Notes: a model not told the origin generated them from the sequence alone. Shown: positions 1 through 12,639, counted from the stretch's first letter. The stretch: DNA of 64,000 nt from Cordia subcordata (GCA_028554755.1 JAPTOF010000005.1:9929501-9993500); one strand, 5' to 3'. Numbers and translations: made by a program.

Positions 1-1951
1 AAGAAAAGGAAAGAGAGCAAAACTAATTTTTAGGTGGCTCGACCTTGCCTACATCCACTGCCTATACTTCAAACAACTCCACTAAAATGCTTCTTCAAAA
101 GTTCGTGAAGCATAACCAACCATACATCTCTTGAAGCCTTCTTCAAAGTGCTGAATCTAATATGCTATTACCATATTCAAGGTTAAGTATCGGATTTTAA
201 TTTTAATCCATAATCTATATATGGTAGCGGAAAATAGCATAATCATAGGTTATGCACATAGGCTTCAATGCTAAATTCGTAAATATAAACAAGAATAGGT
301 ACATATTTTGTTACCCTTGATGTGTGATTCGAAGATTGATGGCCTCTTCACATTAAATCTTCCTCGAAATAACCGCCTTCTGATTTTTTCCACTATGAGC
401 GCTCTTCTATAAGTAGGATACTTAGCTATGTAGTGCGCAAGCTAAAATAAAGGCTAAAACAAGGAAGATAATACTAGTGTATGTTCTTAATGCTAACGTG
501 TGAAAAATACTGCACACACACCAAGGAAGAAAATATCAAAGAGGCTCATCTTGGGTCATATTTATCTTGTACTCTTTATGGTACTAAGTTTACCCTAAAA
601 GGATAATATCTAAGGAATATGGAAATTCCATCAATACTCTTTATTAAACTTTTCAAATAAGGAATATTCCTTTGGGATAAAAGGACACCCAAATATTCCA
701 TGTCATATGCTAAATATTGCTATGTGGTTTCCGTTCATCTAATTAAGATATCCATGAGTTATATTAAGAAGATCCGGATAATCAAATTCCTTCTTAACTT
801 TTAAACTCAGATCTTAATTAAGCAACCCACATAATAAATTCCACAATCATGCATCTAATAGAGAAATAGCTAGTGGAAGCTTAAATCTTAATTAAGCAAC
901 ACACGCAATAAATTCCTCAATTATATATCTAATAGATAAATGACTAGTGAAGGAACCAAAAGACATAATTACTTTTGGCTTCCAAAATGCTCTTGCCACC
1001 ACTTTGGCGACATCGTGGCCATTTTGACTTCGATCTACTCCACCAAAAGACCAAAAGCTACACTCCAAGAATAATTACTAGCTATGTAGGAGCTCGTTAC
1101 ATGAAGTAACCTCTGTTTTTTACCAATCGAGCGAAATTACCAAAATACGTCTCTATGTATACCCGTAGTCAAGATAGATCAAAGGACACCATCACTTCTA
1201 AGGTTACTTCTAGATTCTTGGAATTTCTAGTTTAATGAATAATCACCACCTCGTCATGGATCTCTTGATCTAGGGAGCAAGCCACAAGCCAAATAAACAA
1301 TATATTCCTAAATGATAGTATTACTAGATCTAGATTTATGACGACCAATAAGACAAATCCAAGAGTGCATATGGACTCTACTGTTGCATATGTATCTCCT
1401 GATTGATTAAAAAATAACACCCAATGTACGAGATAGACAATCTTATCACTCAAGATCTCTCCTTATGGTACATCAAAGTGTTGCACCTTAACTTCACCAG
1501 TTCATCCACACATGTTCAACATTAAGAGTATCGATCACTCGGAAGCAGTGAATATCTTGTCCTCTATAAATGATAGCACGATTCCTAAAGACATACTCAC
1601 AGTGATTCTGTCCAATACGTGATACACATACTAGGAGTCAGGTCCAGAAAGACTTTATAATGGCCTAAGTAGATCACCCCTATCAGGAGACTTACCCACT
1701 ATAGCCTTATTTTGGTAAAGTGTCCAATACTACCATCCAGCTCTAGACATCTTTATGAAATATCTAAAACTAAAGTTAGACCTACTTTGCGTCCAGCCTC
1801 ATTGCTTGCCCAAGTAATTAAACTATATCATTAGACCTTTACACAATATATCATGCATATATACCAGACATGCTCATAAGTATAATAAATGATCAAATAT
1901 GTAATTCAATATTCGTGTACAAGTAGTCTTTAGGATATACAACCCCAACAA
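1..1951. mobile_element. LTR-retrotransposon remnant (LTR-like)
   Basis: There is no coding potential. The stretch ends at about 1951 with ACAACCCCAACA, the kind of CA end seen in plant copia-type LTRs. The part from about 1050 to 1600 aligns by eye, with many substitutions, to 40880-41345 in this window: a run about chest-to-end including GTAACCTC, an AGGGAGCAAGCCACAAGCCAAAT-like block, and TTCATC..CAT..TCAA.ATTAAGAG occur in the same order in both. A GTGGCTCGACC motif near position 35 recurs in similar form at 29555. Orientation and the left boundary are not determinable here. Confidence 0.5.
808..955. repeat. Tandem duplication, 74-bp unit, 2 copies
   Basis: The block beginning ATCTTAATTAAGCAAC (811) is repeated 74 bases later (885), continuing through CAATAAATTCC, CATCTAATAGA and CTAGTG in both copies with scattered differences. 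It lies inside the LTR-like remnant. Confidence 0.8.
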
Positions 1952-3860
1952 AAAGAACCCTAGTGAGCACCTCACCAAGGATTTCCCCACCGTCTCTCTT
2001 ACTATATATAAATCACACAAATTATTCTTAGCTCAAGAGTATGTATAAACAATAATTAAAGAATTAGAATAAATTTAGGAGTACAACTCTAAGAAGAAGA
2101 TATAGCAAAAATAAGCTCTTGTTTGCTCAAAGATCTAACAAATTATAACTCAAGAATGATGATTTCCAAGCTTAAAAGTGTTTAAAAGTGAAAAAGCTTA
2201 GAAATGCTCTGCAAAACTTTCAGGTGAAGATGAATAAATGGGGTAAAATAGTTTAAATAGGCATCTCAAGTGTATTGTTAATGGTAAAAAAAATTTAAAA
2301 TATGAGTGCTGCAGGTTTGTGGTCCAGTAGACTGGTTAGGTTAGCGGGTACCTCTGGAGCACTCTGCTCTGCCAGTAGCCTTAGTCGATCAATTGGCTAT
2401 GGTGATTGGGAAGGCCACAAAGTGTTTCTATCGAGTCCCATGATTCTGCAATCACTGGTCGCCCTCCGAGGCCAGTCAGTCGACCGACTAAGGTGATAAT
2501 TGGTCTAGAATGCTCCTATTTCAATTTGCTAACCTATTTTACAAACTCTTTTGAAGATCAAGTGCATTTGGCAAGATAAGATCACTTCAAAGAGAGTTGA
2601 AATATGCAATATTGATCAAGAAACATGTTATGGAAGTGTCTTGAAGGTTTTAAGGATATAAGAAAAGTTAGAAACACTTCAAAGATATTTTTCATCCCTA
2701 AAAAATATGATTGAAAAACACTTATGCAATGAATAGTTCAAAAAAATCATGTCATTGAGAGCTATAAAATGTTTTCTACAAGCAAATCATGTCGTTGAGA
2801 GCTATAAAATGTTTTCTAAGGCTAAATACAATGGAGCATTAGTTGATACCCTTTATGGCGCGTTGTCTCCTCCCTATAACTCCCTCTTCTATTTTTTGAT
2901 AGAGTTCGGGGTAGGGATAAATAACCCACTTTAGTAAAATTATGTGAGGAAACTCTGAGCTGTACATCCGACACAGGAAGGTTCAGCCTTCATGTTCCAG
3001 AAGCACTTGGCCAAGGCTTTGACCAAAGGCGTATGGCCTGATTAAAGTTTTTCCAAGCGAACACTTTAAAAGATGACCTTGTTTTTAAAACTTATCATTT
3101 TAGGTTTTGAAAACCCAAATCGAATTTTGAAATTCTGATTTAAGCACGAGGCTTCGAATTTTAAAGTGGCTTCATGATAAATTCCATGGCAAATTGTGTT
3201 CGGAGAATGAAAATCTAAAAAAGGCTTTCATTCCCCGAAATAGGGATTTATTCACGGAAATTGAGATCGAACATTTTTGGCTTGTATGCTTGTTTAATTT
3301 GTCTGTTAGTATGATGATAACAGTGTTGGTGTTTTTGATTTTATTTGTTAATAGTGGTGATAAATATATATTGTAAATGAAGAGATGAGAAGCTGCTTAC
3401 TTCATGCGGTGGCTTTGCTTTTAATTTGGTATGTCTTTAGTGAGGTGACGAATGACGAGTTTGGAACTTTGTTGCTTTTCACTTTAGGTTTTATGGGGAG
3501 GGAACAAGTTCGAGGACTGAAAGCCCGTTTTGAGTTTTCATTCTCCGAACACATTTTTTTGTAAAATTTTTCACAGAGTCAATTTAAAATTTGAAGCATT
3601 GTATCTAAATCGGAATTTCAAAACTCGATTCAGGTTTTGTTCACAAAATGTGGATTAAATATGAAAAAAGTCCAAATAAGCATGGTATCTCTTTACACCA
3701 ATAAGATTATAACTGCTGGTATTCAATTTTGCCTAGATGGAATCACGATACATCCAACATTCCATAAGCTTGTTCACGCGATGGAGATGGCGTGAACTCT
3801 CACATGGATCAATGCTATGAATAGCTACTCTCGAACTCGAAGACTTTTCAACTTAAAGCG
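1952..3860. other. Intergenic, unclassified repeat-like DNA
   Basis: I see no gene here. Short open frames (for example 2302-2496 and 3194-3376) have no recognisable protein. Sequence composition shifts locally (a GC-richer block at 2300-2490), which suggests old transposon debris. A perfect-looking short tandem repeat lies inside it. Confidence 0.5.
2745..2820. repeat. Tandem duplication, 40-bp unit
   Basis: AATCATGTC(A/G)TTGAGAG followed by CTATAAAATGTTTTCTA occurs at 2745 and again at 2785 with one mismatch in the shared 35 bases. Confidence 0.85.
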
Positions 3861-3867
3861 TGGGGGG

Positions 3868-4900
3868 ACAAATGTAGTACCAAAAATTGGCATGGACCGA
3901 AAGGCCCATCATGTTGGCTTACCAATTGGATTCAGATTAAGAAAGAGGTCATGGCCTGCAAATGTTCAACCAGCCTCTAATCTACTCAACTAAAGGTTAG
4001 TTCTAAATTCGAGGCCATCAGGAGAGCCCAACTTACATCGGTTGATCGCGGAAGGATGATTACTACAACTATCAACATGTCTCCTACGTACAGCTAGAAA
4101 TGTCAGTCTTATCAACCTCATAGATAAACTTTTGAGCTTCTACATAGAGCAAACTCTTATTGTCTCCGAATCGTAGCTGACAGCTCCACTTTACATGGAT
4201 ACTACTATGACTTTTAGGAGTCTATTAGCAAGCAACTCTTAGGAGCCTAATGACTCTCAGATTGAGGATCCATATAAGTTCAAGTCATACCTAGTCAACC
4301 ATCTTGATATGCAACCAGCTGTTAACTTTATTTTACTGGCCTGATTATGATAATCGTTAGTAAGGATCAACCTTGCCGCCCGACTTAACTGGGATAGACG
4401 TCCAGCTGATGACCTTGATCCATTCAATTCTAAAGGGATAAATGATCATTGCATACAAAGCTTAGCAAGAAGAAAGTCTAATAAGTCTTTAAACTCATGG
4501 TTGCTAGCAACTATAAATAGGCACTCCCTTTAGACGGGAAGACATCAAACAATCACACAGTTGACACTCTAAGTAGCAATCCAACTGTTCCCATACATAT
4601 GCTACCACCCCTATTTATAATTAGGCTATTCTCATATGTAAGATATCACACCAATAGCACTTCGACTACTGTTGTATATAGCCTACCATGTAAACTCTGA
4701 TAACCTTTACTAAGGTTGAATCTCTAACCCTCAATATATAGTACTTTTCGCTCAAATTGCCACTTAATCACAGATTTGAGTGTTGAAGTGTCTTTAGCCG
4801 ACAATTAGTGTCAATGACTCACCCTGTTCTTCTTGCTTTCTATCTTGTAGGTTGCTGAAGTCTCGAAATTCATAATTGTAGATTTTAGCATCTATAGTGT
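3868..4900 (+). mobile_element. Solo LTR-like segment (gypsy-type, tentative)
   Basis: It begins near GGGGGGACAAATGTAGTACC, a typical start context of plant gypsy LTRs. It carries a good TATA box with promoter-like spacing (CTATAAATAGGCACTCCC at 4510), then ends in pyrimidine-rich sequence and GATTTTAGCATC near 4880. No internal coding region remains, so if this is an LTR it is a solo one. The assignment rests on general look only. Confidence 0.35.
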
Positions 4901-5089
4901 TTTATCATAATACGTTAAAGAAAAAAATTTAAATTTAAATCGTATGTTATATCATTTTATTTTTTATAAAATTCAAATATAAGAAATAAATTTCTAAATG
5001 ATTTTTTTTTCATAATTTACTTTCTAAAATTTAATTTTTATAAACAACTAAAAATAATGTTAATATGAAAGGATCTAGAGACTGTTTGA
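4901..5089. other. AT-rich spacer
   Basis: Simple AT-rich sequence between the LTR-like segment and the duplicated cupin upstream region. Nothing recognisable. Confidence 0.5.
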
Positions 5090-5447
5090 CCTAACTTTTG
5101 GATACTCAAAAGTAATTTCTTTGAGTTGAAAAGTTAAAGATGAATGCCTATTTCTAGAAGATCTTTTATATAAAATCCAAACTTAAAAAATATTGAGAAC
5201 CCAACTATTCCAAATTAGAACTTTTTAAAAAGTTTTTAAAAAATTATTTTTATATCATGCCAGAAGTTATTTTTCTTCATTTTTTTTCAAAGTACTTCAT
5301 ATTTTTAAAAGTCTAATATTGTACAATAATTAAAATAATTATTAATTCTTAAAATATAAAGTTAAAATAATTAACATCTTTTATTCAATCGTATTTTTAC
5401 CCAAAATTGTACAACTAAAATACTAAAAACTTTATAACTCAATAATT

Positions 5448-6112
5448 AGGGTCTGTTTGGAAGTGTTCTTGTTTTTCTGTTTTATAAAACAGTTTTACAA
5501 AATAGTTTTTAAGAACTGTTTTAAAAAACAAAACAACAAAAAATTTGTTTGGATGGAAGATAAATTTATTTGTTTTTATCTTGCATTAAAAAGACCATTA
5601 CACCTTTATTTTTTTCTTTATATTTAATTTTTTCCTCTAATAAACATATAACTGCATAGGTATACACACACATGTATGTGTGTATGTATAATGCCTGTGT
5701 TTTAAAAGAGGCTAGAATAGGCATGGGTTGAGGTGAGGGTAAGGATGGTGGGTGGGTGGGGGTAGGGGTAGGTTAGGTGCGGTTGCGTGGGGTGGGCGCG
5801 GGTCAGGGTAGGTGGGGTGAGGGGGTGGGCTAAGGTTTGGGTAGGTGGGGTGAAGGGGTGGGCTAGGGTTGGGATAGGTTGGGGGAAAGGAAAATAAGTA
5901 AATAATGAAATTACTTTTTTGAGAACAACATGTTAAAAATACATGAAAACAACAAAAATATATTTCCTGTTTTTTATTTTTAAAACACTTTTTTTATAGC
6001 AGTTTTCAAAAATAATTTAAAAAAACAACTTCTTTCAAACAAGTTTTTATGTTTTTTCTGTTTTCAAAAACAAAAAAAAAACTGTTTTTGAAAACAATTC
6101 TAAACAGCCCCT
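5448..6112. mobile_element. Non-autonomous TIR DNA transposon (hAT-like, ~665 bp)
   Basis: The left end AGGGTCTGTTTGGAA pairs with the right end, which on the opposite strand reads AGGGGCTGTTTAGAA. Subterminal sequences are also inverted copies rich in AACAGTTTT/AAAACTGTTT. Flanks CAATAATT and CAAAATCT could be a degraded 8-bp target duplication (6/8). The paralogous segment at 11.2-11.4 kb lacks it. No transposase is encoded. Confidence 0.65.
5700..5890 (+). repeat. G-rich minisatellite-like tract
   Basis: About 190 bases of GGGT/GGTGG-rich sequence in the middle of the TIR element, including two ~33-bp near-copies of a GTAGGTGGGGTGA..GGGTGGGCTA unit (around 5808 and 5840). Runs of three or more G separated by 1-3 bases meet the simple G-quadruplex pattern many times on the plus strand. 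Confidence 0.75.
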
Positions 6113-6242
6113 CAAAATCTCACCATTAACCCAAACAAATCTCTAATCCGTTTACAAGCCGTTATTACTGGATTTTATTCAACCGCAAAATAAAAAAATA
6201 GTTGCAAACTTGGAAGGGGATGAGATATAGAGAGAGATTTAA

Positions 6243-6252
6243 CCCCCCCCCC

Positions 6253-6292
<40 letters not shown>
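6243..6292. repeat. C12 run plus (AT)n microsatellite
   Basis: Twelve C followed by about 18 AT units, 185 bases upstream of the cupin start codon. In the duplicate copy the comparable position holds a long G run (11541-11556) instead. Likely highly length-variable. Confidence 0.9.
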
Positions 6293-6295
<3 letters not shown>

Positions 6296-6476
6296 GGAGA
6301 TAAAGAATGAGTGATCTGAAATGGACCAAATGGACGTCAAAACAATGCAATTTTGTTTACCAAAAAACAAAATTGCCTTCTCGTATCTGAAATTTTTTTC
6401 TCCCTCTGACTCAATTGTTCTCTCCAAATCTAGAGAAAAAATAATAAAAAAATAATCAAAATAAATATCAAGAGCG

Positions 6477-9463
6477 ATGGCATCATCATCATTATCAATA
6501 ACTCACTCAACCTTTCTAGCTGCAGGTGCAAATACTAATAGTAATAATAATAATAGTGTTGGAGCAGCAATTGTAGTCCCTGTTCCCATTGGTTACAAGA
6601 CCAAGTCCAGAAGCGTGACCAGGCACTATAAAAGTCGTGTGGGATTATTGGAAAGAGTAATAACAAGAGCATCATCCTCAGAAGCGGAGTCCACGATGAC
6701 GACGACTACCACCACCACCACCATCGAGAAAGCAGGAGTGAAAATCGTCAGGAACCCACCCGAGTCTATACTTACTGACCTCGGCGTCAGGTCTTGGCCC
6801 AAGTACGTGTTTTTTCCTTTTTTCTTTTTCCTCTTTTTAATTCTCTGCTGCTCTTCTTTTGTTATTTCCCTTGCTTTGGTGTTACTATCTGTGAAACATT
6901 TTAGAGATTTTTTAAAATATTACTAGTATGATGCAATTTAGGCCTATTTAAATTGATTTTTTTCAAAAGTGTTTTTGTTTTTGAAAAACAGTATTTTTAG
7001 TAGTTGAAAATTTTGGTTTTTAAAGAAAAAATATATTTGAGTATTTTTACGAATTTTAACTTTTTTTTAGAAGTCAAATTAGATAGTTATTGTAAATTTC
7101 ATGTAATTTTTTTCAGAAAAAATATTTTTTCCTAAAAAAAAGCCAATCAAAACAGGTCCTTAGTGATGAGATAGTTTTTGACATGTAATTTTGGGTTCGT
7201 TTGGATTGGTTTTTTTACAAACACTTTTTCCAACGGCTTTTGAAATAAAAGTACCTTTCTGACAGTGTAAAAATTTTAGCTTTCGGAGAAAAGCTGTATA
7301 TGTATATTTTTTTTTTTTTCAGAGTTTCAGAGCCAAACCAAATAATTATTGGTAAAAGAATAAAGTGGTTTTTTAAAAGAAAAAAGTGCTTTTTTATTTT
7401 TATTTTTAAAAGAAAAGCCAATCCAAATGGGCCCTTAATTGCGGGTTGCTTATAAGTCCTAACTTGTGATTGTTATCAGCAATGGGAGCCTCTTTTACGA
7501 TTTAGATTCGGAATTGAATTCTTGGCTACAATATTTACAGGAAACATATATGTGTTTGTGATCCCATTTATTGAAGTATATCGACTTTCCATGAGAAAGG
7601 AGGAAGAGATTCAGCGGAAGGAGAGGGATATAAGATCATTGCAAGAGTCAGTAGAGTTGTTGTTAATAGATAAGTGTGAATGGTTATGTTCTAGCATCAT
7701 CATTGTTATGTTTTAGTATCACATTTGGATATATTGATGATGCAAACCAGTGTGAGACAATGAGTTAGGGCTGTCTTTCTGGAAGAACTAGCAAAATAAA
7801 TGAGGGAGAGAGTAGAAAGAAGAGTAAATACTTGAACTGGGAATGCCTCCTGAAAGAAATGTGATCGAATCTTCACGGTACAAGTTGCACACATTGCACA
7901 TAACTGTTATCAGAACTTGCTCAATAGTTTATCTACTTATGTAAAGATACAATTTTGATGAGGAATTCGGAAAGCTCTAATGATTTAGTGATAGTGATAT
8001 AAGGACTACCCGAATCAGTGAGGACATCTGCAATAAGGGAGGGACTAGGAAAACCACAAAGTAAATTAACTAATTTCAGCTGCAATAAAGACAAAATATA
8101 AATAATGGCCCATGGGCGATTAAAATTACCAAAATTCACAAAATCCCCAAGAACAATCCAAGTTACAAAAGTACTCATGAATTTGTTGTTCTAAAAGAGT
8201 AACTTTCTTCTCTTCGTTTATAAACTTTTAGTGGCTTGGAGCTATCATTTATACTCTTTTAACTGACAGAAATGAAGTGTTTGACAAATGGAAGTGAATG
8301 GGTAGAGGGATGTGCGAGGGCGGTAGCTAGTAGAGAACGTCATACATTTGTTTCCTTATTTGAGAGTGCAGAGAGCAGAAATTTGTTATCCGAGTCTGAG
8401 GAAGGAGCCTGTAATTGATGCCTGAGACAATTAATGGTGAAAGACCAGTATGGTTACTGTGTGCAATGCGCCCATCTCTATGTCTATGATTTTGCCTATG
8501 ACTAAGTTTATGCTTGGGTAAGGTTGCTAATGTCAATGAGTGTCTTGCATTTTCATCTCTTTGGGTATTATACTTCCATTTGAGAGTTGGTTTGAGTTTA
8601 TGTCCTTGTCAGACTTGGTTTTGTTTATTAGTTAATTGTCCTAATTTACTGTATCATGTTGACAATTTTACATACACGAGGATTTGCTGAATATTATTCT
8701 GTTATCTATCTAATGTCAAAAGTCCATTTGTGGTCTACTGGAGAATTATTTTCCTGCTAATGCATGTATATCTGCATTATGGTTTCCATTGCCAAGTTTG
8801 GACAGGATCTCATCCCTGAAATCTGTCTGTCTATACTTGGCATTTCCTTTGCTGATCAGAGCAGTCTTTCTGTGTTTGCTACCATGCAAAAGTTTCAGGT
8901 TGTAAGAATTGAGATGCGTGAATATATAAGTAGAATACTTTCATAATGACAGAGTTCATATTTACTTGTATATTTCACTTTATACGTCTTGAGTACTCGA
9001 TTGAGGAAGCATAATGTATCTGTTGCATTTTGTATTCTTTTTGTATAATGCAGTGGGTTGTGATTATGCTAACAATTAGTTGGATGCTCTCCCAGAAAAT
9101 TAATGTAAAGCAGCGACTTTCAATAATGTTGTTAGTTATCACTATCACTGTCAACATCTTGAATACTTTGATTAAGAGGCCACTGTGAGCGTCTTGCATT
9201 TCTTGTTCCTCTTTCTACACTAATCAATCACATTTGCTTATGATGACGACAACGATAGGTGGGGATGCCCTGCTAGCAAATTTCCATGGACGTATTCTGC
9301 TAAAGAGACCTGCTATCTGTTGAAAGGGAAGGTGAAGGTGTATCCTGATGGATCTAACGAGGTTATTGAGATTGGTCCTGGTGATTTGGTTGAATTCCCC
9401 AAAGGAATGAGCTGTAAATGGGACGTCTCAGAAGAAGTTGATAAATATTATAACTTTGAATGA
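6477..9463 (+). CDS. Chloroplast-targeted RmlC-like cupin (cupin_3/DUF861 type), 2 exons
   Basis: Exons are 6477-6802 and 9259-9463, joined as AA|G in the Lys109 codon with GT and AG at the borders, giving 176 aa. Residues 1-65 are Ser/Thr-rich with scattered Arg/Lys and few acids, as in a plastid transit peptide, then a Thr-rich linker. The cupin barrel spans about 85-176: a WPKWGCPASKFPW stretch, YLLKGKVKVYPDG (first cupin motif), then GDLVEFPKGMSCKW and a YYNF C terminus. This is the single-domain plant cupin of the EutQ/enolase-like DUF861 group (At4g10300 type). The classical metal-binding His residues are not evident, so a catalytic role is uncertain. The 2.46-kb intron carries two MITEs. 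A broken tandem copy lies 6 kb downstream. The start codon follows a purine context AGCGATGG and its position is conserved in the pseudogene copy. Confidence 0.88.
6940..7162. mobile_element. MITE in cupin intron 1 (first of two)
   Basis: Left end AGGCCTATTTAAATTGATTTTT pairs with the right end, which on the other strand reads AGGACCTGTTTTGATTGGCTTTTT. About 222 bp, no coding capacity. It belongs to the same family as the adjacent element at 7193. Confidence 0.6.
7193..7436. mobile_element. MITE in cupin intron 1 (second)
   Basis: Left end GGGTTCGTTTGGATTGGTTTT and right end AAAAGCCAATCCAAATGGGCCC form ~20-bp terminal inverted repeats. Internal sequence is AT-rich with GAGAAAAGC/GCTTTT stems. 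Related to 6940-7162, from which it is separated by 30 bases. Confidence 0.65.
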
Positions 9464-10959
9464 GCAAATCGCTTTTCCATGACTTCTGCTACTAAAATGT
9501 TTCAGCACATTTAGTCCATGTGAAGTTGACATTTATCCAGTAATATGTAGTGTGCTTGAATTTGCCATGTCACTACTTTAATGTTATTTTATGAAGAAGT
9601 GAAACTAGAAGTTGTTGTCTTATTGATATGTTTATGAGGGGAAAAAGCATGCAGGTCATTAGGCCAAATAAGTTCCTCAATTTTCTTTTCTCCCTTCCCA
9701 TGGTCCTTTTCTATAAGACCATTCGTTAAAGTTTATGTTAAAAAATGTTATTTTTGCCTTTATTTTCGTACTTAATACAATTAATGACATGGCAAAAATT
9801 TAGTATCTCTTATTTTATTATTATTTTTAATTATTCATTCACCATTTGACTTGGGAAAAAAATATTATATATTTTTTTATTTATTTCTCACTTTATTTAT
9901 CTAGCACTTTGCCGGCCATTTAAAAAGTTTCATAATTTTTTTACCAAAAAATCTTATAGATATATTTATCACTTGAGAAAAGCTCTTATTGCCTTAACTA
10001 AATAAACTAGCGATTAATGATACTCATTGTATTAATGGAAAAATTTTTATATGAGTTTCTGTTTTCGGGAAAAGAAGAATTTTTTGTGGCAGAATATGAT
10101 TTTAAAGAAGATTTTTTGGTCATATCCTAAGCTCTATCAATCCCGTTCGATATTAGCTATTATGACGCAAATAATTTGTTCTAAGAACATGGTGTTCTTA
10201 ATATTCGCTTGTGTATAAAAAATAATGTGTTTGAACTACAAAGTACACATTAAATGATTTCTTTTTTCTTCTTTTTTTGGGGGCCTAGGAAAGCAAAGTG
10301 TTACAATAAACTCCAGATTTTATACACAAAAAATTATTAGATCATAATAATTGGGATATGATAATTCTCGTTGATTCACTGCATCTGGATTGAAAAAAAA
10401 AAACATTATTTGTATATGTATATAACCATAGGGGCATAATTTCTGCGGCGGTCGAAAAGAGAAAATAAAAAACTTACTGTTGGAGAGATGCCGACGAACG
10501 AGTAGATAACGATAACTACACGACTTCAAAAAGAAAAAAAGCTTAGCATTTGCAAAGAAAAAAGGCAAAGTTTTATTTGAATAAAATCACTACCTCAATT
10601 AATCAATTTTGGAAAATTTCATCGTCAAAAAACATGTATATGGTCACCGCCAACCAAAAAAAGAAAAAGTTAGTGATAATTAATGCATTTTGGCATGTGA
10701 TTTCTTGCTTTGACGTGTTTTTCTTTGTAGTTTTTTTGGATGTCGTAATAAATTTCTTGGTTAAAGGTTAGGGGTTTTTTTATTAATTTTTTATTGGTAT
10801 GTTGAAAATTAAAATACCTTTACGCTATTATTTTTAATGAAAAAAAAAATTGAAAAACCTATTTGATTTAATGACTAAAAGGACATACATGTCTACAGAT
10901 GCATCCAATCTCAGCTGCTTGGAACGTTAGAGAGAATTTGACAGACACAAAGTGTATAG
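9464..10959. other. Cupin 3' flank and AT-rich intergenic DNA
   Basis: The 3' untranslated region follows the TGA at 9461-9463. Beyond about 9700 the DNA is AT-rich with homopolymer runs and no convincing gene. Short frames at 10320-10771 on both strands are composed mostly of Phe/Lys codons expected from A/T runs. Confidence 0.6.
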
Positions 10960-11271
10960 TAATTAAAAATGTAGTGTTTTCTGTGGGTTGAAAAGTTAGA
11001 GGTGTATTATTTGTTTATTTTTAAAAGAGTGTTTATATAAGATCCGAAGTCAAAAGAAAGCTAAAAATGAATTAGTGTTTTTTAAAAAAGGTTTTTGAGG
11101 AGCTATTTTTATATAATGTAAGAAATTCTTTTTATTCATTTTTCTTCAAAATACTACTCTATATTTTTAAAAATCTAATATTATTCCCAAATTAGTTAAA
11201 ATTTAACTCCTAAAATATAAAGCTAAAACAATTAATGATTTTTATTTAATAACATTTGTATCCAAAACACG

Positions 11272-11356
11272 AGATAACTCAAGTGGTTGAGATCATCTCT
11301 TCCTGGAGTGAAATCGTGGATTCCAATCTCATGGATATAGGGGGTTAAAAAAATTT
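11272..11356 (+). mobile_element. tRNA-derived SINE (family 1)
   Basis: It has an A box-like TAACTCAAGTGGTTGAG and a B box-like GGATTCCAATCTC about 35 bases later, then GGGGGTTAAAAAAA as a short tail. The same pattern recurs at 50.7 kb (minus) and in truncated form at 43.1 kb. It is not a tRNA gene: no acceptor stem or anticodon arm can be formed. Confidence 0.6.
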
Positions 11357-11540
11357 ACTATTAAAAGTTCTGAAATTCCCCATCTTACAACCAAACCAAA
11401 TAGCATCTTAATCTATTTGCGAGCTGTTATTATTGGATTTAGTAGAGCACAAAATAAAGCTTAGTTGCAAGGGGATAACAGATAGAGAGAGAGACAAAGG
11501 AACAAGGGCTGAAAAAAGTCTAATACCCTGCGTGGATTTT

Positions 11541-11563
11541 TTGGGGGGGGGGGGGGAGGGGGC
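11541..11563 (+). repeat. G-run
   Basis: A run of about 14 G, an A, then more G. It sits in the duplicated copy near the place where copy A has a C run. Confidence 0.85.
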
Positions 11564-11642
11564 CCCAGTGTGGAGGGAGAGGTAGAATTTAATAGAGGAT
11601 ATGAAAGGAAAGGATTATAAAGGAAAAGAAAGGAAATATGTT

Positions 11643-11925
11643 ATTTATGTTTGGATTAAGATATTTTTATGAGAAAAAGTAATATAAAGGATTATTAGTA
11701 TCTTGTATTTGAATTAGGAAGAAAATTAAAAAAAAAAATTTTATGTGTAAATAAAAAATACGAGGGATGAATTTCATCATTTTCTTCCATTTTACCCCAA
11801 TTCGAAGGGATTGAAAATTCACTCCTCTCCATCTACTCTGAAACCAAACAAGGGAAAGATTCCTTTAATCCCTCTATTAACTTACCTCTCCCCCATGCTC
11901 CTCAATCCAAACAAATTGTAAAGGT
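11643..11925. mobile_element. Possible MITE
   Basis: TATGTTTGGATTAAG at the left and, inverted, TTTGTTTGGATTGAG at the right (from CTCAATCCAAACAAA near 11908) look like terminal inverted repeats of a ~280-bp element with no coding capacity. It lies in the part of copy B absent from copy A. Confidence 0.4.
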
Positions 11926-12639
11926 CTAGTTAACTTCCGAAATTGGAATGAGTTGGAAAGATGGTTTATCTCGTAGGCTAACTTCACAATCTCTGTAGAT
12001 CACACTCTTGAAATTATTCTTTGGAGCTTTGAGTTTTCATTCATAACATCTGGACAGAGAGAGAAATCAGAGAATCCATAAAGGCATTGTCTCAATAGGA
12101 GACCAAATTTTTGGTAACATTAAATTTGAAATTACGGCTAAAGTGTACTAATTTAGAAATATTAAGCAGCCTCTTTTGAATACATCAATCTTTTGTGTGA
12201 AGAATGTAAATGCAAACTTTCTCTTTTAAGATGAGATTATTGTAAAATTTTTGTGGATATAAATGAAAATTTTTCTTAACTAACTAAAAAAGAAAAATAG
12301 ATAAAGAACGAGTGATCTAGAATGGACCAAATGGACCGTCTACTACTACTACTCAAAATGCAATTTTGTTAATGGAAAACCACAAATGTTGCCTTCTTGT
12401 ATCTGAATTTTTTTTTCTCCCCGAGTCAAGTATTATTGGGAAATCTAGGGAAAAAGAGTAAAAGAAACTACCAAAACATGTATCAAGAGAGAGATGGCAC
12501 CATCATCATCATATTAATAACTCACTCAATCCTTGTACCTGTGGGTGCAAATTCTATTGCTAATGCTACTGCTACTGTTACTAACAATAACAATAATATT
12601 AACAACAACAACAACAATAATAATAATAATAATAATGCC

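Larger units (their letters stand above)
5090..6640 (+). repeat. Segmental duplication, copy A (cupin promoter and exon 1 start)
   Basis: This stretch aligns with 10960-13086. Matching landmarks in order: GTTGAAAAGTTA; AGAAGTTATTTTTCTTCATTTTT with ATACTTCATATTTTTAAAA; TTATTATTGGATTT; the AGATAAAGAATGAGTGATCT block at 6299 (12299 in copy B); ATGGACCAAATGGACC; the start codon context; AATAACTCACTCAA; and GTAGTCCCTGTTCCC near 6585 (13068 in copy B). Copy A drives the intact gene. It carries an inserted inverted-repeat element (5448-6112) that copy B lacks. Confidence 0.85.
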
